Of a DNA stretch of 22,523 bases, positions 14,544 through 20,486 are shown in pieces. The stretch comes from Patescibacteria group bacterium. Its GTDB lineage: Bacteria; Patescibacteria; Paceibacteria; UBA9973; UBA2103. The position numbers were made by a program, and so were the translations under genes. The stretch covers positions 1 through 22,523 of the forward strand of contig SCTS01000008.1 in NCBI GenBank assembly GCA_004322365.1. Reading direction: 5' to 3'. The notes under the pieces were generated by a model. That model saw only the letters and a list, made by a program, of their open reading frames with translations, ran no database searches and was not told where the DNA came from. Each line of letters starts with the position of its first letter. The stretch's first letter is position 1.

Positions 14544-15539
14544 TTATTTTGGTTTTCTCTGAAGAACTTTCTCGACTGCTTTTTCAATACCAGTCGCATC
14601 GAGACCATAGTGGTGGAGCAATTCTTGGGGTTCGCCTGACTGACCAAATGCATTACGCATACCAACAAACTCCATCGGCACTGGGTAATTTTGTGCAAGA
14701 AACTCAGCGACTGCACTTCCAAACCCTCCTGCTACTTGATGTTCTTCTACCGTCACTACCGCATCTGCTTCTTTGACTGCTTCCAAAATAGTCTTTTCGT
14801 CTAAGGGTTTTACGGTATGACTATTTATAACGGATACATGAATTCCCTTTCCTTCTAACGACTTCGCTGCAAGAAGTGCTTCATATACCAAATGTCCCGC
14901 AGCTATAATCGCGACATCAGGCTTTTCTGATTTCCAAAGGTAATATGCTTTCCCAATCTCAAACGGAGTTTCAGAGGTCGTGAATGTTGCTACTTTATCG
15001 CGACCAAACCGTAAGTATGTTGGCTTGCCATTTTTAGCAGATGCAACTACCGCTTTTCTACCCTCCTCAGCGTCCGCTGGGACAACAACAATCATGTTAG
15101 GAAGTGCTCGCATCATTGCAATGTCTTCGAGCATCTGATGTGTTGCACCATCGGGACCTACAGAAATACCTGCGTGCATTCCACACACTTTTACCGGCAT
15201 ATCATTTAAGGCAATCGTTGTGCGAATCTGCTCGTAGTTACGCCCAGGAGAAAACGCGGCGTACGATGCGATGAATGGAATTTTTCCAACCGCCGCCATG
15301 CCTGCCGCAACGGTTGCTAAGTTTTGCTCGGCAACACCTACTTCCACAAAACGATCTGGAAATTCTTTTTGAAACCATGATGCACGCGTTGAATCCCCTA
15401 AGTCAGCCGACAATACAACGACATTTTTATTTTCTTTTCCCACCTCTACCGTGCCGTTACCAAGCCCATCACGAGTTGGTGCTTTTTCAATTGCATCAGT
15501 GAAGATTTTATTCGAGAGTTTTGCGTATGGTGGAATCAT
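14544..15539 (-). CDS. tktB: Transketolase, C-terminal subunit
   Basis: This half carries the pyrimidine-binding and C-terminal domains of transketolase, which transfers two-carbon ketol units in the non-oxidative pentose phosphate pathway. From the ATG at 15539 the protein has 331 residues. LSADLGDS (43-50) and GVAEQNLATVAAGMA (68-82) with catalytic Glu71 mark the pyrimidine-binding domain. GRNYEQIRTTIA and VTVEEHQVAGGFGSAVAE are also typical. A TTG eight codons upstream is possible but less likely. The N-terminal half is encoded 160 bp upstream on the same strand, with a small membrane ORF between. Such split transketolases are common in archaea and several bacterial lineages, so this is not a frameshift. 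The gene symbol is by analogy. Confidence 0.93.
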   Translation of the reverse strand: MIPPYAKLSNKIFTDAIEKAPTRDGLGNGTVEVGKENKNVVVLSADLGDSTRASWFQKEFPDRFVEVGVAEQNLATVAAGMAAVGKIPFIASYAAFSPGRNYEQIRTTIALNDMPVKVCGMHAGISVGPDGATHQMLEDIAMMRALPNMIVVVPADAEEGRKAVVASAKNGKPTYLRFGRDKVATFTTSETPFEIGKAYYLWKSEKPDVAIIAAGHLVYEALLAAKSLEGKGIHVSVINSHTVKPLDEKTILEAVKEADAVVTVEEHQVAGGFGSAVAEFLAQNYPVPMEFVGMRNAFGQSGEPQELLHHYGLDATGIEKAVEKVLQRKPK

Positions 15540-15559
15540 AAATATAAAATTTCTGTGAA

Positions 15560-15670
15560 TCAACTCGTAAAGAATCTCACTATAAGAATGAGTGCGATGA
15601 GAACAACGACAAGTACCAGCACTTTTAGTGTACCCTTTAAAACGATGTCGTAAATCTTATTTTTATCCAT
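15560..15670 (-). CDS. 36-residue single-pass membrane microprotein between the transketolase halves
   Basis: An ATG at 15670 opens a frame of 36 codons ending in TGA at 15560. The product begins with a charged segment (MDKNKIYDIVLKGTLK) followed by about 16 hydrophobic residues (roughly 17-31) and a short basic end (VRFFTS). It is a typical one-helix membrane peptide. It lies 28 nt after the tktN stop and 20 nt before the tktC start, fitting the operon's spacing. No Shine-Dalgarno sequence is visible. No homologue is known to me. Whether it is translated, and whether it has any link with transketolase, is unproven. Confidence 0.6.
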   Translation of the reverse strand: MDKNKIYDIVLKGTLKVLVLVVVLIALILIVRFFTS

Positions 15671-15698
15671 ATGGTTTAAGTTATATCGATACTAAAAA

Positions 15699-16541
15699 TT
15701 ACTTTTTTGCTGATTCTCGAATCTGTGCAATAAACGACTCCTCCTGATCTGCCTTCGGTGGATTGCCGTGCCAATGGTAATCAAATTCTATTTCTTTTAC
15801 CCCTTTCCCAGGAATGGTGTGTGCGAGAATCATCGTCGGCTTCTCATGAATGGCCTTCGCTTCCTCAACAGCACTCACAATCTCAGTCATGTTGTGACCA
15901 TCAATCTCAATGACATGCCAATTAAATGCACGATATTTGTCAGCAAGAGGCTCCAACGGCATCACATCTTCGGTCATACCTTCTATTTGAATATTATTTC
16001 TATCCATGATTGCAGTGAGATTATGTAATCTATTTTTTCCTGCAAACATAACTCCTTCCCATGTATTCCCTTCTTGTTGTTCCCCATCAGACACAGCGCA
16101 GTACGTTCGCCACTTCTTTCCATCCATTTTAGCTACATACGCCATACCTGCCGCTTGCGACAAACCCGAACCAAGAGGCCCTGATGTTGTTTCAAGTCCT
16201 GGCAACATATCGCGCTCCGGGTGTCCCTGAAGACGACTTCCAAGTTTGCGCAACGTTAAACATTCTTCAACGGGAAAATATCCAGCGTGCGCCATTGCAG
16301 AATATCGGACAGGCGTTATGTGACCATTAGAAAGAATAAGCCGATCACGCTCTTCCCAACCAGGATTCTTAGGATCATGGTTTAAAATATGAAAATAAAA
16401 TGCAGTGAATATGTCCGCCATTCCGAGGGGGCCCGCTGTGTGCCCAGACTTTGCTGCAACGAGCATGCGAATGATTGTCTCGCGCACATCGCGCGCTTTC
16501 TCTTCAAGAATAGTGATTTGTTCGTCGGTTAAATGACTCAT
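15699..16541 (-). CDS. tktA: Transketolase, N-terminal (thiamine diphosphate-binding) subunit
   Basis: 280 residues covering the pyrophosphate-binding domain. KSGHTAGPLGMADIFTAFYF (31-50) contains the conserved His34. SDGEQQEGNTWEGVMFAGKN (151-170) with RNNIQIEG is the ThDP motif GDG...NN, here starting SDG and holding Asp152 and Asn182-Asn183 for Mg2+ and diphosphate. It must pair with the C-terminal subunit encoded downstream to form active transketolase. Its ATG overlaps the rpe stop by four bases. The first G of GDG is Ser, which is seen in other split transketolases. The gene symbol is by analogy. Confidence 0.93.
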   Translation of the reverse strand: MSHLTDEQITILEEKARDVRETIIRMLVAAKSGHTAGPLGMADIFTAFYFHILNHDPKNPGWEERDRLILSNGHITPVRYSAMAHAGYFPVEECLTLRKLGSRLQGHPERDMLPGLETTSGPLGSGLSQAAGMAYVAKMDGKKWRTYCAVSDGEQQEGNTWEGVMFAGKNRLHNLTAIMDRNNIQIEGMTEDVMPLEPLADKYRAFNWHVIEIDGHNMTEIVSAVEEAKAIHEKPTMILAHTIPGKGVKEIEFDYHWHGNPPKADQEESFIAQIRESAKK

Positions 16542-17206
16542 AGTGATTCTAAATAGTCGATGACTTCTTTTGGATTCTCGGATTTAAAAATAAATGAACC
16601 GGGTGCGAGCCTAGTAGCTCCCGCAGAAACCAAGAGTGGTGCAGTTTCTTTATTTACCGCACCATCAACTTCAATAATAACATTCGGATACCGCTTTTTA
16701 ACCTCACGAATCGATTCAAGAACTCTCGGGTCAAAAGGTTGACCTTGTGTACCTAAATGAGCAATTCCCATGAGCTGAACAACGCTAATGTGTTCAATAT
16801 ACTCATCTATACGAGAAACTGGTGTATCCACATTAAGCGCAATGCCGAGCTCGATTTTATCCTTTGCAATGTCTTGGCATGCCACAAAATCATGTTTCGC
16901 TTCAATGTGAATAAGCGCACGACATATTCCAGCCTGTATCCAATCCGAAAGTATATTTTCAGGATTGTGCACCATCATGTCTAACTCAAAATCAAAATCT
17001 TCCCAATGTGGCAAGGTCTCATCTCCTTGAACAATCCGTTGAAATTGCTCTTGGTCTTCTGGATGCATCGGCCACGATACGTTCGGTACAAATATTCCAT
17101 CAGTGATATCAATTTGAAATGCAGACACCAAACCTCGCACCATGCCAATTTTTTGGTCAAGCTCTCTGAAAGTACCAGCGGGAAGTGAAGGTATAACTTC
17201 AATCAT
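16538..17206 (-). CDS. rpe: Ribulose-phosphate 3-epimerase family protein with altered metal ligands
   Basis: TIM-barrel enzyme expected to interconvert ribulose 5-phosphate and xylulose 5-phosphate. From the ATG at 17206 there are 222 residues. A TTG four codons upstream is possible but overlaps rpiB. FQIDITDGIFVPN (30-42), VQLMGI, GTQGQPFDPRVL, IIEVDGAV and APGSFIF align well with Rpe. Compared with E. coli Rpe, the first metal-binding His (HFDVMD) is Gln31 and the second (DVHLMV) is Asp76 (ELDMMV). Asp33 and the late Asp are kept. The VNPGFGGQ loop is IAHLGTQGQ. Activity may use a different metal geometry or substrate. Position in the operon between rpiB and tktN favours the epimerase role. 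Confidence 0.8.
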   Translation of the reverse strand: MIEVIPSLPAGTFRELDQKIGMVRGLVSAFQIDITDGIFVPNVSWPMHPEDQEQFQRIVQGDETLPHWEDFDFELDMMVHNPENILSDWIQAGICRALIHIEAKHDFVACQDIAKDKIELGIALNVDTPVSRIDEYIEHISVVQLMGIAHLGTQGQPFDPRVLESIREVKKRYPNVIIEVDGAVNKETAPLLVSAGATRLAPGSFIFKSENPKEVIDYLESL

Positions 17207-17210
17207 GCAA

Positions 17211-17684
17211 TCAATCAATCATTTCATGACGCTTTTGATGTCGAGCGTTTCCACTAAACGGAGTCTCGAGCCAACGCTTCACTGCACCCTTCGCTTCTTC
17301 TTCAGTGAGAAATCTTCCAGCTAAAGAAAGTACATTTGAATTGTTATGTTCGCGCGTTGAAGTAATCATGTCTAGCTCTGCTCCATCAGCATCGACTTGT
17401 GGTCGCTTCGGTTCACCGTAATACACAACTGCACGAACTCCTTGAAAGCGATTCGCCGCAAATGCCTCACCTTGCCCTGAGCCACCAATAACAATTCCGC
17501 GTACATGCTCTGGATCTTCAGAAACTTTTGCCCCAGCTTGTTTGATAAATAGCGGATAGTCATCGGACATATCAAGTGTAAATGCGCCAACATCTTCTAC
17601 TTCATATCCAAGCCCTTGAACAAAAGGCTTCAAGATTTCTTTTAGTGCAAAACCTCCGTGATCTGCGGCAAAAACTATCTTCAT
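17211..17684 (-). CDS. rpiB: Ribose-5-phosphate isomerase B family
   Basis: Interconverts ribose 5-phosphate and ribulose 5-phosphate. 157 residues. AADHGGFALKE (6-16) carries the substrate-binding Asp-His. IGGSGQGEAFAANRFQGVRA (66-85) replaces the GCGTG loop of E. coli RpiB: the catalytic Cys is Gly67, and Glu73 lies where the M. tuberculosis-type enzyme has its catalytic base Glu. SREHNNSNVLSLAGR-like sequence (TREHNNSNVLSLAGR) is the conserved C-terminal part. The gap gene stop is one base before the start and rpe follows within four bases. A role as a LacAB-like isomerase is an alternative, but the context favours RpiB. Confidence 0.92.
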   Translation of the reverse strand: MKIVFAADHGGFALKEILKPFVQGLGYEVEDVGAFTLDMSDDYPLFIKQAGAKVSEDPEHVRGIVIGGSGQGEAFAANRFQGVRAVVYYGEPKRPQVDADGAELDMITSTREHNNSNVLSLAGRFLTEEEAKGAVKRWLETPFSGNARHQKRHEMID

Positions 17685-17685
17685 A

Positions 17686-18711
17686 CTAAAGATATTTTCC
17701 CGCTTCCGTTACATGTTTGAGTAGCGTATGCACATACCCCATTTCATTGTCATACCAACTGAGCACCTTAACGAGGTTGCCATCAACAACACGCGTCATA
17801 GAAAGATCAGCAATGGCGCCATACGGTTCGCCAATAATGTCAGAAGAAACAATGTCTTCATCGGTTGCAGTAAAAATTCCCTCCCAATGTGGATCTTTCG
17901 CCGCCTTGCGCAAAATATCATTCACCTCTTCAACGGTCGTAGGCCTTTTTGCAATAAAGGTAATGTCGGCAACAGAGCCTGACGGAACAGGTACACGAAG
18001 CGAAATGCCATCAAACTTTCCTTTCAAGGATTCGTACACAGTAGCAACTGCAACAGCGGCACCTGTAGAAGAAGGAATAATATTTTGTGCCGCCGCTCTC
18101 CCTTCTCGCATATCTTTTTTTGAAATACCGTCAACAATTGCCTGACTTGCTGTATACGCATGGGTAGTAGAAAGAATTGCTTTTTCAATTCCAATTGCCT
18201 TGTCCAAAATTGCAATCACGGGACTTGCAGCATTCGTCGTGCACGATGCATTTGACGAGACTTGGCAGGTTGCCAACTTCTCATCATTGATACCCATCAA
18301 AACCATTGCGCTCGTTATACCCTCGGGCGATTCTCCTTTTGCAGGTGCCGTGATGACGACACGCTTTGCACCTGCTGATATGTGAGCGGATGCTTTTTCG
18401 TAATCATTAAAGACACCAGTCGCCTCAACTACCACATCAACACCAATATCTTTCCATGGAAGTTTTGCAAGTTCTTTTTCTGCAGAAAAAGCAACCTTTC
18501 TTCCATTAACCAAAAGTCCGCCGTCTGTAGGTTCAATAGAGAACGATGCGCGACGATAGACAGAGTCGTACTTAAGAAGGTACGCAAGATTTTTTACCTC
18601 CGCTAAATCATTGACTGCGACAACCTCCACATTAGGATTCTCCTCGGCAAGCCTAAAGAACGCTCGTCCTATTCTGCCAAAACCATTGATAGCCACGCGA
18701 ATTTTTTTCAT
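17686..18711 (-). CDS. gap: Glyceraldehyde-3-phosphate dehydrogenase
   Basis: Glycolytic enzyme that oxidises and phosphorylates glyceraldehyde 3-phosphate with NAD+. 341 residues, normal length. INGFGRIGRAFFR (8-20) is the Rossmann loop and Asp35 in VNDL suggests NAD preference. SNASCTTNAASPV (153-165) has the catalytic Cys157, with His184 in STTHAYT. The C-terminal SWYDNEMGYVHTLL is standard. It is first in a minus-strand operon gap-rpiB-rpe-tktN-smORF-tktC, joining triose and pentose phosphate metabolism. TACACT six bases before the ATG may be its -10. The left hairpin of the transposase unit lies 56 bp upstream of the start. Confidence 0.97.
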   Translation of the reverse strand: MKKIRVAINGFGRIGRAFFRLAEENPNVEVVAVNDLAEVKNLAYLLKYDSVYRRASFSIEPTDGGLLVNGRKVAFSAEKELAKLPWKDIGVDVVVEATGVFNDYEKASAHISAGAKRVVITAPAKGESPEGITSAMVLMGINDEKLATCQVSSNASCTTNAASPVIAILDKAIGIEKAILSTTHAYTASQAIVDGISKKDMREGRAAAQNIIPSSTGAAVAVATVYESLKGKFDGISLRVPVPSGSVADITFIAKRPTTVEEVNDILRKAAKDPHWEGIFTATDEDIVSSDIIGEPYGAIADLSMTRVVDGNLVKVLSWYDNEMGYVHTLLKHVTEAGKYL

Positions 18712-18717
18712 ACAAGT

Positions 18718-18723
18718 AGTGTA
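18718..18723 (-). promoter_or_regulatory. Possible -10 box of the gap operon, leaderless spacing
   Basis: TACACT on the minus strand ends six bases before the ATG at 18711. No convincing -35 was found, and the purine-rich AGAAAGAAAAAA lies upstream. Weak evidence alone, but the spacing repeats that seen at other operons in this window. Confidence 0.35.
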
Positions 18724-18767
18724 CTATCCCTCATCTATTTTTTCTTTCTACTCACCCCCAACTATCC

Positions 18768-18800
18768 CCATATGAACGACCTCGTAGGTCGTTCATATGG
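18768..18800. repeat. REP-like hairpin upstream of the transposase gene
   Basis: Perfect 15-bp arms CCATATGAACGACCT/AGGTCGTTCATATGG around a CGT loop. The core is shared with 14398-14426 and 18946-18974. It ends 12 bases before the transposase ATG, so in mRNA it could also affect initiation. Confidence 0.9.
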
Positions 18801-18812
18801 CAAAATGGAATC

Positions 18813-19478
18813 ATGGATTTATATCATGTACTAAATCGAGGTGTAGAAAAGAGAGACATATTTATGGATACCGGCGATCGAGTCCGCTTCGTGCATCAGC
18901 TATATGCGTTTAATGATACAAGACCCGCAAACAACACGAGTCGCAAAATGAACGACCTTGTAGGTCGTTCATTTGAACGAGAGAGATTGGTTGATATTCA
19001 CGGATGGTGTTTGATGAAGAATCATTATCACCTTCTACTTTCGGAACGAATGGAGGGCGGGCTAGCTAAATTTCTCATGAAACTGAATGTTGGTTATGCA
19101 AAATTTTTCAATAAAAAATATAAACGGGACGGTTACCTATTTAGTGGACGAACAAAAAAAGTACTCATCGAGAACGATGCGCAATTTAATTACATCCTTC
19201 ACTACATCCATTTAAATCCACTGGACTATCTGAAAGGTGCTGAAGAGTGGAGAATACGGAGTAATGGCGGGATCAAAAGTTCAAAGGAGTCACTTGCGTA
19301 TCTAAAATCCTACCGTTGGAGTAGTTACCTTGACTATATTGGGGAACAAAACTTCCCTTCCATACTTACAACCTCTCTTTTTGGAGAACCCTCAGGAGGT
19401 TACGAAAAAACAATAACGAGATATCTAAAAGGTGCCACATCAGACTCAGATACTGCTTCAACACTTTCTCTTGAATAG
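18813..19478 (+). CDS. REP-associated (IS200-like, Y1) tyrosine transposase
   Basis: Single-strand DNA nuclease/transposase of the HUH Y1 superfamily. 221 residues. YHVLNRGVEKRDIF (4-17) is the typical N-terminus. GWCLMKNHYHLLL (64-76) holds the His71-Tyr72-His73 metal motif. NVGYAKFFNKKYKRDG (92-107) contains the probable nucleophile Tyr95. YIHLNPLDYLKG (131-142) and YRWSSYLDY are also family features. All catalytic elements look intact. Residues about 45-54 (KMNDLVGRSF) are encoded by a perfect REP-like hairpin, an unusual in-frame insertion before the HUH motif. The ATG at 18813 is the first usable start after the upstream hairpin. No clear ribosome-binding site. Confidence 0.92.
   Translation: MDLYHVLNRGVEKRDIFMDTGDRVRFVHQLYAFNDTRPANNTSRKMNDLVGRSFERERLVDIHGWCLMKNHYHLLLSERMEGGLAKFLMKLNVGYAKFFNKKYKRDGYLFSGRTKKVLIENDAQFNYILHYIHLNPLDYLKGAEEWRIRSNGGIKSSKESLAYLKSYRWSSYLDYIGEQNFPSILTTSLFGEPSGGYEKTITRYLKGATSDSDTASTLSLE
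18946..18974. repeat. REP-like hairpin inside the transposase coding sequence
   Basis: Perfect 13-bp arms AAATGAACGACCT/AGGTCGTTCATTT around TGT. It differs from the upstream hairpin core only in the loop and outer bases. It lies in frame at codons 45-54 and creates no stop in the gene's frame. Confidence 0.9.
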
Positions 19479-19482
19479 GAGT

Positions 19483-19507
19483 ATGTGGGACATACGATGT
19501 CCCACAT
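19483..19507. repeat. Hairpin just after the transposase gene
   Basis: Perfect 11-bp arms ATGTGGGACAT/ATGTCCCACAT around ACG, beginning four bases after the stop codon. Its sequence differs from the upstream family although the ACG loop equals that of the copy at 14398-14426. It may be the right end of the unit or a terminator. Confidence 0.8.
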
Positions 19508-19550
19508 TATATAAGAAGAGAGTTGGAGAAGAGGACTAAAAAAAAGGGGG

Positions 19551-20486
19551 TTAGCGAATTTGGACGCGGCCTCCGCGGATGAGGAAGCGACCACCTTTTA
19601 TTTTGAATTTTGCGAGCGAGGTACTTCCTGTTTCGGTTGAAGTATAGGTGATAACGATGAGTCCACCTGCACCATTACCTCCACTTCCAGCAAATGAAGA
19701 CGCACCACAGAAGGCCCCACCGCCACCAGCGCCTCCACCATAACTTCCTCCGTTCCCTCCTGTACCACCAGAGAAACCAGCGCCTCCAGCTGAGCCTCCT
19801 GGACCTCCACCGCCACCTGAACCATACCCCGATATGGTGCTGTATTCATACCCGGGATTCCCAACACCACCCGGACCTCCTTCTGCAGGAAGGTCGGGAC
19901 AAAAATCAGTTCCTGCATCACCATTAGCTCCTCCAAAACCAGCGTCAGCATTACCTACTACTGCCTGTCCAGCACCACTTGGTCCTGCGGCGTTGCCGCC
20001 ATAAGACGCTCCATCTGATCCACTATATTTCGTAGTACCAACCGAAGCTGCTGCTGTTCCTCCTGTACCGTTGGTAGCTCCCGATGCGTTTGTGCCTCCT
20101 TGTGCACACACCGAAGGAGTTGGTGACCCGGCACACGTTGTAGCGGAACTATTGAACACCGTATCAGAAGTTGCTATTACTCTATATGTCACACTGGCGC
20201 CCGCAGTTAAGTCGAGGTTGCTTATACTTGCATACGCTCCTCCTCCCCCTCCTCCTCCACCACCCGTGCTTGACCCTCCGTGCCCTCCACCTCCAATGGT
20301 TTCGATAGTGTCGACATCTGTCCAGTCGGCAGGGACTGTCCAGCTCGTGCCTGATGTTAGGAACACGCGTTTCGAGAGTGCGGCACGAGCTTCATGCTCG
20401 GGTGTGAAAATTGTAATGCCAATAAAAATAAAGACACCAAAAATAAAAAGGTGGGTGAGCGCGTGCAATGTTTTTTTTATACTCAT
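19551..20486 (-). CDS. Secreted glycine-rich surface protein
   Basis: 311 residues. A signal peptide (about 1-35, ending ARA) leads into TSGTSWTVPADW, the opening of the glycine-rich domain seen in many phage-fibre-like and surface proteins. Residues 65-275 are Gly/Ala/Ser-rich with runs such as nine consecutive Gly encoded by GGN repeats (around 20240-20266), followed by LIVITYTSTE. Four or more Cys are present. The end is strongly basic and repetitive (KFKIKGG, RFLIRGG, RVQIR). It overlaps the stop of the upstream fibre-like gene by four bases (ATGA), so the two are made together. Function unknown; a surface coat or adhesive role is inferred. Confidence 0.85.
   Translation of the reverse strand: MSIKKTLHALTHLFIFGVFIFIGITIFTPEHEARAALSKRVFLTSGTSWTVPADWTDVDTIETIGGGGHGGSSTGGGGGGGGGAYASISNLDLTAGASVTYRVIATSDTVFNSSATTCAGSPTPSVCAQGGTNASGATNGTGGTAAASVGTTKYSGSDGASYGGNAAGPSGAGQAVVGNADAGFGGANGDAGTDFCPDLPAEGGPGGVGNPGYEYSTISGYGSGGGGGPGGSAGGAGFSGGTGGNGGSYGGGAGGGGAFCGASSFAGSGGNGAGGLIVITYTSTETGSTSLAKFKIKGGRFLIRGGRVQIR

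Larger units (their letters stand above)
18768..19507 (+). mobile_element. REP/RAYT-like unit: Y1 transposase with flanking and internal hairpins
   Basis: A single transposase gene lies between a 15-bp-arm hairpin (18768-18800) and an 11-bp-arm hairpin (19483-19507), with a further copy of the left hairpin family inside the gene. The unit sits alone between the gap operon and a surface-protein operon. The layout matches domesticated or non-autonomous-spreading REP-associated tyrosine transposases more than an intact IS200 element. No target duplication is expected for this class. Confidence 0.7.

Noticed and set aside
14544..16541. Transketolase broken by a frameshift into two genes
   Set aside because: The two halves end and start at the normal subunit boundary of known split transketolases, each with a proper start and stop, and a separate small ORF lies between.
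17711..18145. Plus-strand frame opposite gap
   Set aside because: Antisense shadow of a conserved gene; no family resemblance and no promoter.
20238..20266. Phase-variable tract in the glycine-rich gene
   Set aside because: The G-rich run is made of GGN triplets, so slippage would mostly keep the frame and only change the Gly count.
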